Shown piece after piece: positions 13,451-26,194 of a DNA stretch of 64,000 nt. The stretch is from Rhytidiadelphus loreus (Eukaryota > Streptophyta > Bryopsida > Hypnales > Hylocomiaceae), in assembly GCA_947034895.1 (NCBI GenBank), contig OX344762.1, forward strand, positions 4,469,501 through 4,533,500, in the 5' to 3' direction. Both the position numbers and the translations under genes were made by a program. Under the pieces are notes generated by a model. It was not told the origin of the DNA. It was given only the letters and a program-made list of their open reading frames with translations, and did not search any database. Position 1 is the first letter of the stretch. Each line of letters begins with the position of its first letter.

Positions 13451-14591
13451 GTAGTGCGACTTTAGGATGCCAAATGATTTTGAAAACATGTAGTAGATAT
13501 GGCAAGCATCAAATTTCACTGAAACACATTCAATATGTTAGTTCTAACCAATCTTTGTTTGGGCAAGCAAAAAGCCCAAACAGTAAGAAAAACCACTACA
13601 ATTCAACTTCAATCAAAACAATTCTTACATCGTCACAACTCTTGCAATGCAATCACTTAAACATAATTGCAAGACAAATAGACATTTTCACAAAAACTAA
13701 GATATCCGAATACAACTAACAAGTTTAGAACTCTAGTACTAAAGCACTTATACTAGTTAAAGCATGATTTTTGTTCTCTTTGTTTAAACTGAGTTGATAA
13801 ATAGGCAAGTCCTACAAGCTCGTATTAATTGTAAAATATATGATCAAAAAATGAAATAAGGAGCATTTTAATTCTTGCACATGAAGTTTACAAAATTATT
13901 ACAACATAATTAAATAATCTTTTTTCAACAAAAGAAAATCTATTTTTCAAAAGGGTTAAAAATGTCATTGTGGTATAAGAAACCCAAGGTTTGCCGTTTA
14001 GAGCATTAATGATGGTTAATTGTAATGGTTACTTTGGCCGCCTTTTTTTAAAGAATTTTATTACATATTTCTGGATATTTCATTACTTTGCCTTATTCTT
14101 TTATTTCTTTCAATGAAAATTGAATTTTAATTAACTATTTGAAGCTATGCCGAATCTATTTTTCAAACTTGAATTAAATATTTGATAAATGTGCCGACCC
14201 TACCCCCAACATATGATATATTGCTAGTAAGAAAATGACTACTAAAAGTCAAAGCCAAGCAAAGTCAAGGTACATTGGCCATGCACTCTCTCTAAACTCC
14301 TTTTCACTTCCATGTCTGCGACTCCACTTTTACTACTAAAAAATTTAATTTTTTTTGTTGATTTGAACGTGTTGATTAGGACAAAAATCAAGAGTAATCT
14401 GTTGATTTGGACAAAAAAACTGTTGATTTTTGTTTAAATCAACACATCCAAATCAACAAAAAAACTAAATTTTCTAGTAGTATTTGCTGTAGTTAAGCTC
14501 TGAGTTACTTTATCCAAATCCACAATGAAATTTGATGCTTGGCATATCTACTACCTGCTTCCAATATCATTTGGCATTCTAAAGTTGCACA
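13451..14591. mobile_element. Element with ~70-bp terminal inverted repeats
   Basis: 13451-13520 and 14524-14591 are inverted copies about 70 bp long. Both contain the phrases ATGCCAAATGAT, TAGTAGATATG and CAAGCATCAAATTTCA. The element is about 1.14 kb with no coding frame. Long inverted ends are typical of Mutator-like or foldback non-autonomous elements. I could not read a clear target duplication, so the superfamily is open. Confidence 0.65.
14332..14484. repeat. Hairpin inverted repeat inside the TIR element
   Basis: Arms at about 14332-14378 and 14437-14484 are imperfect reverse complements; both contain GTTGATTTG or its complement, with a T-rich flank and an A-rich flank. The 58-bp loop repeats GTTGATTT and GGACAAAAA. 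Confidence 0.6.
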
Positions 14592-15359
14592 ACACGCCTT
14601 TTCCTCATAAATGTCATTGTAATAACATAAACCCAAGCAAAAATATCCTTACTTTACGAGGTTAACTAATATGACAATAAGAAATAACTAATATATTTGA
14701 CGGTCGATTTGGCTTATTAAGTAAAGATCTAATATGATTGTACAACATTCCATAAAGGATCAACAATTGGATTTTCTACTGCTATTTGGGCAATATGTGT
14801 CATGGTCATTATAACTATTTTTAAAATTGAATGCCTAGTTTAAAAAGGCTGCTTTGATAGTCATAAAACCAAAGATGGTTAACGGACCCTATCAAATTTG
14901 GCTTAATAAGTATTGTGTTGTGAAAGAATTGTACTGTTGAGCGGGTCTTTTGCATGTTGATCTCTCTTGGACGTGATTTGTATCATCTGACTAGTTTAAA
15001 TTAATAGTTGTGTTGATCTTACCTCATACCAAGAACACATAGTGTAAGATAAAACTTTAGCAATAGTCTAGTTGTGTTATATTGTAAAGCAAGGAGTGAA
15101 AAATAGTAGCTTTTTAGTCACAATTAAGTAGCTAGGTTAAGAATATAGTTTCTAATATTTATTTTGTATTTATAAGTTTATGACTTCTTATTCATTTTCT
15201 CCTCATGAAAACTATAACATGTTGTTTGTACGTTGAAGACATCTCATATACGATTTTCTAACCTCATTTTTTATGTATAATAATCATAGGTGTAGGTGTG
15301 GCCTAGCTACTACCTCAAGAAAATGACATGGTAGTATTATTGTAGTCACTTGATTTTTT
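14592..15359. other. No gene seen
   Basis: AT-rich spacer between the TIR element and the GACAAWTTGTC array. Nothing recognisable. Confidence 0.4.
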
Positions 15360-17560
15360 TTGCTTCTTGACAATTTGTTTTTTATAGTGTAAATAGGACA
15401 AATTGTCAAGTCGATTTCATATTGTTAAGATAATATAGACGATTTGTTGTAGTAGATTAGGTTTAAAACGATGTAATTGAAATTGTTTGTAGTATTGCAG
15501 ATTTGAACAGTTGTCTTCAACAGTGCATATAGTCAAGACAATTTGTCATTTTCTTGGCTTACTTTCTATTTTTCTTGGCTTACTTTCTATTTTTCTTGGC
15601 TTACTTTTTATTTTTCTAAATCTTGAATAAGTTGTCGTGTACTTGAATACTTTATAATCAAATTGTGATTTTTAACTATTTGTTGTTGTGATTGTTGTGA
15701 TATATTTTTAAAAGATCCAGTATTTGAACTCTCTTGGGCTTAGGAGTTTGCCAAGCTTTGAACGTGATACCAATGATTGGGTCACATTACTTGACAAATT
15801 GTCAAGTTTTTATTACGATTCAGTGATTGAACGTAATTGTGGTGTAGGTAATTGTGTGTGGAAATTTGTTTGGGAATATTTGGGTAATAAATTATATTTA
15901 TGTGTGTGTGTAATTGAAACAGTTTGTGTGACAAATTGACTTAGAATTGCTAAGTTATTTGATATGTTGTGGTACTGTTTGAATGACAATTTGTTGAGAC
16001 TAAGCATGTATGTGATTACCGAAACAAATTGTTAGCATTAATGTATAGACAAATTGCCATTGTTCCTATAATAGTTAAAGACAAATTGCCAAAGTATGTT
16101 GTGTATGAGTGAGGACAATTTGTCGAGTGAACTGGTTACCATTGGAGTAGACAAATTGATTGAACAGTTATTAAAACGAGTTGAGACAATTTGTCATATC
16201 AGATATCGAGATGGGAACAAACAAATTGATAGGGAGTGAAGGACAAATTGTCATTGGTGATCGCGGTTGCAACCAAGAATTGGACTAAAAATCAAGAAAG
16301 ACAAGTTGCCGTGGAGATAATGCCACTCAGTTGACAATTTGTCAATTATCCAGTATTACAGATAAGTACAAAAATTCCTTTAAATTATAATTATAATAAG
16401 TTGTCTTATATGTGTTTGAATCGAATTTATTTTCTTGCATAAATAAATTTGTTAATATAAGAGACAAAAATCGAATATATAAATTGATCTTGACAATTTG
16501 TTATAATAATCAATGAAAGAATCGATGAGAAAATTAGAATAGGAACTTTCAAAAATTGAAATAGATTAAAGACAAATTGTCTAAGAATTTTAAAGATGTA
16601 ATATCAATAATTGAGACACATTGAATAATCCAATTATTATTTGAATAGGTTTCTTTAGAAAAGAAAGTTGAGTTTTGAATTCAGGTAAGACAAATTGTCG
16701 TGAATTATTATTTATTAATTTTATATTGCCTTAAAATTATTTGTATAATTTTAGATATAGTTAATTGGAATTGATTATATGTTGGATACGATAATTTGTC
16801 TAAGAATATGTATTGATTTAAATTAATTCCAATTATGAATGGAAATCTATTAATTTAGGGATTACTAAATAGACAAATTGTCTCGACTCTTGGTATTCAA
16901 ACCACATCTAGTTGATCTTTAAATTGATAATTTGTCTCTGATTCCGAAAGAGTACCAAGCATAAGGACAATTTGCCTTTGTGGTTTCTCTCTATTATTGA
17001 ACAATTGATTGATTAAATCCGTTACCGTATGACAATTTGTCATGATCCGTAACTATACTCAATAACCGGTGAGGGACAATTTGTCAAAGAGTTCGAGGTT
17101 GTAAGAGACAATTTGTCTTGGTTGTTTGAGGCAAGTAGACTGAAGTGAGTATTGAATAAAATAAATAAATAAATGAATAGTTTTGGAATATAATTAGGCT
17201 TAAATTATTAAGTGTGGGAATTTGAATAGATATTGAATCTTCTTGTGATGATGTGTTAGATAAAATTGCCTTGTTGTTATTGTTGTTGTAAATGTAATGC
17301 ATCACACACTCATGCCCTTTTGCATTTAGTTAGAGACAATTTGTTGTAGGACTGGGACGGATTTTCTACTCATTATAATTTAGTAATTAGGCTAATTAAT
17401 TAGTGACTGCCCGACAATTTATCTCTCACGATAAAAATTCACTTTAATTAATGAACATATATCTATAGATATATAGATATATACTATTTGTACTTAGTGT
17501 CTAGATCATGCATGACAATTTGTGGTCTATCTTGACAATTTGTCAAAAATACCCCTACAA
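15360..17560. repeat. Interspersed GACAAWTTGTC palindrome array
   Basis: The 11-bp palindrome GACAAATTGTC / GACAATTTGTC (each is the reverse complement of the other) occurs exactly at 15397, 15537, 15793, 16114, 16185, 16242, 16333, 16571, 16689, 16872, 17031, 17075, 17107 and 17534. Roughly twenty near matches (GACAAATTGCC, GACAATTTGTT, GATAATTTGTC) lie between. Spacing varies from about 30 to 400 bp, and the sequence between sites looks unique. This is a motif array, not a tandem satellite. Open frames of 64-73 codons inside it are not gene-like. Function is unknown. Confidence 0.8.
15552..15620. repeat. Short tandem repeat, 21-bp unit, about 3 copies
   Basis: Three near-identical copies of a unit containing TTCTTGGCTTACTTTCTATT lie inside the GACAAWTTGTC array. 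Confidence 0.8.
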
Positions 17561-20500
17561 TACTAGTTTAAGATTGGGACTGCATTCATGCATCCAATAG
17601 CATTATTAATGGACTGTTAACCAAATTTATTTTGGAAATAAGAGTGAAATATATATATATCTTCCCTTTGTTTGTGTAATAGTGTAATATTTGTTTGTAA
17701 ATTCTACATCATTTTAGAAAACAAGTGACCTCAGTGACAATACATTAAACTATTTGATCATTCCTTTGAATTAGAACCCCTATACTATAGTCATGGGTTT
17801 TGGGGTTGAAGCAAAAATTTAGATTACAATTATGATTTTATTTTATGTATAGTAAAAATTTAATACTTTGATCAATTGATCTCTATTTATTTGAGCACAC
17901 CAAAGCAAAAATTGTACATGCAAAGTTTCCAAATTGCTTTAAAATAGATTATACATATGATATCTAGGGTTCTATTTGTTTAAACAATAGTAAAAAAATT
18001 ATTTTAGTAGTGAAGGAGAATTTTTCTATATTAGTAGTTATAATGTCTATATTGACTTTAATACTTGTAATGGGATTGTAAAATTTCTTTGGTGTAATAG
18101 GATAAATTTTTACAATACAATTTCATTTATTATTTTTATCAATTATATAAAAAGTGCAACATTTGTGGAAATCAAGTAATCAACAAAGACTTGGTTCAAC
18201 AAATGAAAATATTTGCTATGATGCAAAAAGAAAATTTACATATAAATTGTGGAATTCAAATTACAAAATGTATAATAATTTTTTGAATATTTTTTAGTAA
18301 AGCATGTATAAAAAATTATATAATTATTTTTTTTGGTTTTAAAGGACTAAATAACTATTCTTTCAATTATATCTTAGATTATCTTGAAATTTTTGAACTA
18401 ATTATTACTCTTTCACTAATATCATATCTTGAATTATTTACTTGATTTTGAATACAATCATATTTGTAGTTCCATTTCATTCTTATAAAGTTGGTTTACT
18501 TTTTGGTGTTGCAAATTTAATGAAATATTTAGCAAAATAATTGTTTCATATCTATGAATTCAAAATCTTAAAGTTTAAAAGAAGCCTTAATTCTGAAATC
18601 CTTAAACTTTATACTTGTAAAAAATGTCATATTATATTTATTAGGAAATATGTTGTCCTACAATGCCACATAATATGCTACTATGAATATTTATGAACAT
18701 TATGAAATGCATGTGTATATCATACAAAATAAGTTTGACCGTATACCATGTATAATACATTTTTTCATAATCTTCTTGATCTTGTCCTTTAAAATAATTA
18801 ATTTTCATCTAAGCCTTATTTCAAAACCAAACTCAAGAAAATATTTTCAAGTTCTTAAAGAAAAATGAATTCAACCAACTTAATTTATTTTCTAATCATT
18901 CCTCATTTTTTTTATTACTTCTCTTATTCTCCATCTTCTTTAATGTGTATCCTTTAAGATTAATTGGAAGTTAAAGAGAAAGAATTTCCTCAAAACAAAT
19001 CTTAACAAGTCTAAATGATACATGAGACTCATTGAAAATTTGGAATAATGAATCTTATAACATTACAAAACTAAGCCTTGTGCTTAAAGCTGTATAAAAA
19101 TTTAATTAATTAGAATGGAGATAAAAATGCTAATGTATAAAGTATATGGTGATATTTTTAGCATGTTGTGAGTTTCAATGCCCACTTTTGGCCTTTATAC
19201 AAAACACATCTATATTTTAAGATTTAGGTGAAATTTTCTTTCATTTTGAGTGCACGTAAGGGCTTTCTTAATCACCTTTTGATATAGAAGTGAAATACAA
19301 TGAGGTTTTAGTTTCCAAATTTAATTTTGTTTTAATGTGTACTTAAATATCAATCTATTGTGCTTTCTAAACAATTAATTTTTTGTGTAATTTCAAAATA
19401 CCTTACAATTTTGCAAAGTTCTAATTTCAAATTTAATTGTACTTCAATGGCCTAATTAATCAAAAGGGAAGTTCATGACATTTAAAAAAATATAAAACTT
19501 AAAAATTCAATCTTTGTAACAAAAGTTATAGACCAATGAAATTAATCTTTGAAAAGGTTATATAAATTCTTTTCTTTTCTTTTCTTTATTCTTAATCTCA
19601 AATTTATTTAAGATTTTAGCTACTTATTTAGTTTAATGAGGACTATTTAAAATATAAGTCTAAATTCAAATGAATTTTTTTTTAATAAAGTTCATCTAAT
19701 TTACTTTGCAAACTTTATCATTTTTTATCTTATAAAATTTAACTTTATTATCTAAGTGTAAACTAGCTATGAACTCCTTAAAGTCTCATAGGAATTAAAA
19801 ATAACAACATTACTTAGTTATTTTCAAAGTACTTAAAAAAAGGGGGTTGTGAATAAAATTATTTTTGTTATCATCTTACTTGTTGATATTTTCTTGGATG
19901 AAAAGGTTAAAGAAATTGAAGCCTATGAAATTAGCATTTTATAAAGACTACTTGGTATGTCGCAAGTACATTTTATGTCCCATTCAATGGGAAACTCACA
20001 TTGAAAGTAAATGCCATGCTTAAGACCAAAGGCGTTATGATTCGAGGTTTGATGTCAATTATAGTGAGGTTACACTTAACATGGATGCAATTCAATTTGT
20101 AGAACTGTAGAAGAAGAGGTTACAAATGAAGTGAAAAAGGAGTTAGTGGGCACCGATATTGAAGAATAATTCATATTTGATGATGACAAGATTATCAAGT
20201 CATTCATTGCTAAAGGCTTTTCTATCTCAACATGCATTTCAAAGGTATGTAGGGGAAAGATAAAAAAGATTGTATAAAAACCTCAGATTTTCTTAAAATC
20301 ATTGATAATTGCATTCTTAAGGATGAAAATGATTTGGTGGATCTTGTCATCTTTGCTTTTTTTGCTTTCCATGAAAGTGAAACTTTAAGGAGTTCCTTAT
20401 TTGATTTGTGTTAAACTTCTGTATTGTTAAATGGTAAAAAAAAATTAAAATGACTTACAAATTCATGCATAGTGCTAAATTTTCCTATAGCAAATTCAAT

Positions 20501-22069
20501 AGGTATGCCTAGTCTGTGAAACCTCTTAGTGGTGGTTGTCTTCTATAAAAACAACTAGTAATTACTATTGATTTAGATCATATAACAACGAATGTTGTAA
20601 ATTTCATATACAAGAAACTACAAATTCATCTTTCTTCTTGAACACATATAAAGTGCTACATTTGGGCACTTTATATGCCAGATTATGCTTATCTCCCTTC
20701 ACCATCATGACTAGTATGTTAAATTTTTATGTAAGTGTTCATTATGATGAGACAGATATAAGGGCTTTGGAGTTATATTATCATTAATTTGATAGATTTT
20801 TCAATCAAACTATATGTACTTGAAGTATTTTTTCGATTGATAAATTATGGTATATTTTTCAAACCTAAACAAAGAACTTTAATAGTTTTTAAAGCTGCTG
20901 AAGTGAAGTATTAAACACTTAAGAACAAAGGTTATTCTCAACTTGATATAACTTTGGTAATAAAAGAAGAAGTGTTGAAAGCGAGTCAAGAGTAGTTGGA
21001 GAAACTTGGTTTGAATCCAAGTATACACCAAATGGAATTTCAATGTTGAAATAATTTGATTTCATAACATCTCAAATGTTCTTTAAATCTTTCATTGTGT
21101 TTTGTTTCCAAAATCAAACTTGAATTTTAAGAGAATTATTCATAGTTGCAGGGCCTACATTCTAGAATTTTTGGACATGTACCTTTATGGAAGAACATGT
21201 GTATTGTATGGAAGTTGTGGTGGAGGAGTTGACTAAGAAGAAGCACATGAATTGGAAGACATCGCAACTAAGTAGTAGCGCACTTGAAGATGTTAGGATT
21301 GCGTGAGATAAAATTAAGTCTCCAACTGATGAGGTTATTGGTCCTTATGACAACTTGACAAGATGGCCGAATTTTTTAAAGTCTGGTAATAACCTCTCTG
21401 TATCTTAAGTGATTTTTACTTGTGTTTAATGATGTTGTTTTGTTACAACTTGATCGAGAAGCCTAATGGCAAAGTTCAATGCAACAAAATTATAAAGACT
21501 ACTTGATTGTTGAAAGTAATAGAATTTGATTTTGCCCTCTGCGAGCCCCAAATTCGTCACTTGAAACTCATAGTTTTATTTATTTTAGATTATTGCATTT
21601 TAAGTCATAATATTATACAAAAAGCCCCAAAAAGAGTATAGAATCAAAATAGATATGTCATGTGTTAATATAGCCTTTGGTCATAAATAGCCTTTTATCC
21701 TTAGAATCCATCCAAAATCCACTTGTACATAAGTTAGAACCACAAAGTAGTGGGAAACAACAAGCTTCCAGAGAACTTATCCGAAAAATCTAAACTCTAG
21801 TACATGTAAGTATGATTGGCTAAATTAGTTTCCATGAGAGATAGGCAAGGTGATAGGGAGATCCTTAAGTAAATCTCCACAGACAAGTTTTAGTTTCTCC
21901 ATTCCATTGACGAAACATTAGGAATCCCAATTGTTAGCATGGAGGTATCATTTTTTTAAAACATATCACACAGAGGAATCTATGGCCACTGGATAGTGTT
22001 CTAGGATCACAAACATGTCAAAAAATCAATAACAAAATCAATTCGTGTGAGTGTTTTTAAAAAACAAAA
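17561..22069. other. Long AT-rich stretch, possibly with a decayed gene at 19900-21450
   Basis: 17561-19850 is AT-rich with nothing I can identify. 19900-21450 is less AT-rich, and short coding-like stretches appear on the plus strand, broken by stops and frameshifts, for example around 20130-20400. I recognise no family and call no gene. 21540-22069 has no supported feature. Confidence 0.3.
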
Positions 22070-22800
22070 CCATGGTAAATAAATTCACAAAAGGTTCTTG
22101 TTTATTTTCACTTGTTTTGCTAGGGGTGTCTAAGCATCGTCCATTGTGCCTTCCAAGTAATGAACTCTTTCTTAAAATTCCTACATGTTCCTACTTGTAT
22201 CAAAAGAAGTTTAGTCTTTACTTAACTAAGGTTATTCCTTTAATTGGTTCAAAGCTAAGGTCACGGTGGTTTCTAAGTATAAGTAATTACAGTCTAAATT
22301 TAACTACTTAAGTTTGTAGGACTACTCATGCCATTTCTAAAAACATAAATTCATCAAAATCCAACCTTCCTAGCCAAGGTTATGAGCGGATGAAGTTTTG
22401 TCCTAAAAGGACCCTAAAAACTTCATCCAGTGTTTTAAAATACTTTCCTAATTCAATTAATTCTGAAATTTGACCTACTGGCTTAAGTTACTATTTAATA
22501 TTTATGGTTTTAATTTCAAGTCATTTGGATGATTTATACTCTGTGTCACCCAAATTTTTACCTATTTTTCATCCATTCATAACTTCTTCAATTTTGATCC
22601 AAATTAGTCGTATGATACCTTCTTAGAAAGATATGGACCTAAGCTTTAAGATCATACTCTAAAATTTTGGAATTGAAATAGTCTAGTCTAACTGACTTGA
22701 TCCTCTAATTCGGTTCCTATGTCTAAATACTACTTTTGAAAGTTAAAAAAGAAATTTAAGAACTGAAATTCATACCTCGGGGTTAATGTCATTGTGAAGG
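22070..22800. repeat. Dispersed repeat R2, second copy
   Basis: It resembles 3950-5200: a TAAGCATCGTCC block near 22131, a GGATGAAG phrase near 22390 and AACTTCATCC phrases follow in order. An 86-codon frame at 22051-22311 lies within it but shows no domain. Confidence 0.4.
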
Positions 22801-23354
22801 TTGTAGTGTACTCCCTCGATATCTTCATTGTTCGCCATCTTCCTCAGTCCTTTGATGATTTTGCCCACGGCTTAAAAAAGATGTTAAATACAAGTCTAAG
22901 TTCTATTTTCTCAACTTCTTCCTTCCTTTTTCTACTATTTGGAATTTTATATTATACTTGCCTAATGGTTGACTTTAGGAAGCTCTTGACTTTCTAACCA
23001 CTACTTTTCCATTCTTTTCTTGCCTAATTGACACCTTGCGACCTTTTACATGGTCCACCCTTCGTGTCTCAATTCTATTGGACCCTGTATTTCTATGGTC
23101 CTAATTCTATTCTAATCTACTACTAATTCTCTATCTCTCCTATCTCTTCATTATTTTTTGTTTCTAGTTAGTATTAGGAAGAGATGTGAGATGCACTAAA
23201 AGATGCGAGAGATTGGAGGGATTTTGTGAGGGACACCGAAAGGTGCGCTATTGCTATGGGGATGTTGTTTTTAGTGATTTTTCTTGCCTCTTCTTCCCAT
23301 TCTATGTTTTGTTCTTTCCTAATTTATGGCAAATTTTTGAACAACGACACTTTT

Positions 23355-23640
23355 ACATGGAGACTCAAGCACTTTGAGCTATGATCAAAGTTCGTTGACT
23401 GAGAAAATTTCAGATTTTCCAAACTATGGATGGGTCACAACCTCCCTGTCTGGATATTCAAGCACTTTGAGTTCTATTGAGAGAATTTCAGATTTTGAAG
23501 CTCTGGATGGTCGCAACCTCCCTGTCTAGAGATTCAAGCACTTTGAATTCTAGTCAAGCTAGTTGACTGAGAGAATTTCAAAATTTCCAAGCTCTAGATG
23601 GGTCCAACTCTCTAGATATCTAAGCTCTTTAGATACCTAA
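23355..23640. repeat. Tandem repeat, unit about 80-95 bp, about 3 copies
   Basis: Imperfect copies start near 23401, 23480 and 23570. Each contains GAGAGAATTTCAGATTT, then CTCTGGATGG, ACCTCCCTGTCT and TTCAAGCACTTTGA. The last copy decays into short CTCTAGATAC / TAAGCTCT repeats. Confidence 0.7.
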
Positions 23641-23939
23641 GCTCTCCTTTGAAATTTCTTTCTTGTTGTACCTAATCTCTCTGGTTGTATCTAAAAGGTC
23701 AAACTCTCTAGTTGTACCTAATCTCTTTGTGGAAATTCAATTATAGTTACTTTGGCCCTGTAGCTTATTGGGACCTCAGGCTTTGGCAGTTGTTGCCAAT
23801 TTTTGGCTTTTAAACTAAATTTTAAGGCCGTTGCTTAGCCACACACAAAGGGTCTTCATATGGGGATCCTTTAAACAAAAAATAAAGACGAAAATTAGAA
23901 CCAAGAGCAAAGCTTCACCGTCTCGGGGGTTTAGGCTCG

Positions 23940-26010
23940 AGTTTTTGAAAGCAATTTGCCAAAGTTTGGTCAACGTGACAACAATTCAAACGAAGCAAAG
24001 CCAAAGCTTCGCCGTACTCTAGATAATACTCTAAATTCTATAGACACCCAAAATACTATAAGTCCAAGCTCCGCCGTGTTTTGAGATTTTGCTAAAAGTG
24101 CTAGAAACAATTCTAATGCCTAAGGCCAAAGCTTCGCTATGATTTTATAATATCACCAAACTCCTATAGAACTCTAGACAAGCAAAGCCAAGGCTTCGCC
24201 GATTTTGACAACACCACGAGTGTACAAGACAATTTCAACAAAGTAAACTTGATTCAAAGTTGATTAGAGCAAGGAGGTTAGTACAGACACTTGTTAGTTT
24301 ATGAATGTTTACAACAATTTAGTACATCCACAATAAGCTCTAGGGAATTTCTCAATTAAGGAATTTTCCACTTAGAAGGTTAGATATTTTAAGAAAAAAA
24401 AAACATACACTAGAAGTCCTCCACAACGGCACAGCCAGACTTATGGTGGAGGAGGATCTAGGATTAGCACAATAACTCAACACAAACACTTATAAGTCTT
24501 TCACAATTGCATAGCCAGACTTATGGTGAAAGAAGTTCTAGGATTATTACAACAAACTACAAAACTTAACAAAAATCCACTCTAGTTAGTAAATAAACTT
24601 GCAACAAGTGCATACAAAGGCTAACTTTGAAGGGAACCCAACGTCCTTCAAAGAGAGCTTGGAAAACAACAACAATGGAGCTTAAAATGCTCCAAAAACA
24701 CACACATTTGCAACTTTGGCACTAAATGGCCAAAAAGTTCACACAAATGGATCAACGTGTTTTCAAAACCAAAAAATGGCTATAAGGGGCGAAAAGAGAG
24801 GAAAATGAGTGCCCTTTATACTCTCCCAAGGGCACTCACCTCCTCTAATTTTCTCATGGTAGTCTTATCATTTAGGATTTTCATCCTAATTTATCAATTT
24901 TGACTTTCTACGTTGGTCCTACACTCTAACTTTTGGAGATTAACTCCAAATCACAAACGGATTGTGCCATTGGCTTCAGAAGGCCATTTTTAGTTTTAGA
25001 GTACCCCCTCCCCTTTTTCTATCATTAAAAACTCAACGAATCCTAACGCCAACTTAACAACCAAAAAGGATAAAAACCCAACTTTTGGAGTTTGACTTTT
25101 CTATAAAAAGTAAGTGGCCTAGGCTCTTTATTAGATGTAAGGAAGTAAGAAAAGACCTAACTTCGACCTCATTCTGATTTCATATGCTCCCGAAATGCCG
25201 GTCAACTCCACACTAATCTTTAAATTTGCCGGTCTTAGAGGAATCTTGCAAGTTCGGGTACTTTTGGCTATCAGAATGTTTTGAAACTTGTTAGAGCATC
25301 TTATTAACATAAAACAAGCTACCCTAATTTTTAGTGAGATTTTATTGCAATCTGGGTAATTTCTAGGAATTTTCCATCGTAGGTTTTGAGCGTTTGACTG
25401 CTTGGAAAAAGATCTTTGATGATCAGAAAAAAACCGAGATTTTTTGTGGAACCTCTCATGGAATTCCACAATCCATGTGCAAGCTCATATTCTTACTTTG
25501 CACAATGGTCATAGGAGATTCGAAGGATGCCATCTCCTAGAATTATCGGTGTCTAGGGAATCTTCCACATAAAGAAGAATCTTGGTGAATCGACTTCGCC
25601 GTTGAGCTCCTAACATGGTATAGACCCCAAAACACCATCCCTTGGCCATAGATTCTTTCTACTAGTCCGTCTTGAATTTGTAACACCTGTAGGCTAACAA
25701 TTGGGGGTTCTACTAAATTGGATAAACGATTTGGAACTAAAACCTTTCTTTGGGAATCGACTTTAGGGTTCTCACCTAGGTTCCCTCGGACCAAATTGGC
25801 CATAGTTTGTCACAAGTAGGGTAGATTAGGCTATTATAGACAATATCACTCAATATGCACAAATTGCCTTATTTCCCGGTTTTCAACCTATGTACAAGCG
25901 GGTTTATGAACTAACTAAGCCAAAACACTCAATTTATGCCCATATACCATATTGGTATGTGACATACTCATTTTGGTTTTCCACTCTTTTTTGGGCTTTT
26001 TGTACCTAAA
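23940..26010 (-). repeat. Dispersed repeat R1, copy B
   Basis: This is the best preserved R1 copy. From the low-coordinate end it has five copies of a motif close to CCAAAGCTTCGCCGT spaced about 60 bp (near 23911, 24001, 24063, 24123, 24183), then blocks shared with copy A. A 112-codon minus-strand frame at 25131-25469 aligns with a plus-strand frame in copy C (26329-26577): both read KFQNI.IAK then VELTG/VELIG and LGLF/RGLFFLP. No known domain is recognisable, so this may be an old protein remnant or an accidental open frame in related DNA. Confidence 0.65.
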
Positions 26011-26194
26011 ACCTAACTTAATTTTGCAAAAATTGAAAAAAAGAAAATCATGAGTCCCAAGTGACGAATTGGAAGCTCACAATTCGCCAAGATTCCCTTA
26101 CATATGGAAGATTCACAAACTACTGATAATTAAAGAGAGGTCAGTTTTTTTACCTTTCTAGCAACCGTGCGCAAGACTAATTCTAGATTTGCAC

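Noticed and set aside
15360..17560. CRISPR-like repeat and spacer impression in the GACAAWTTGTC array
   Set aside because: The repeats are only 11 bp, spacing is irregular, both orientations are mixed, and the sequence is plant nuclear DNA.
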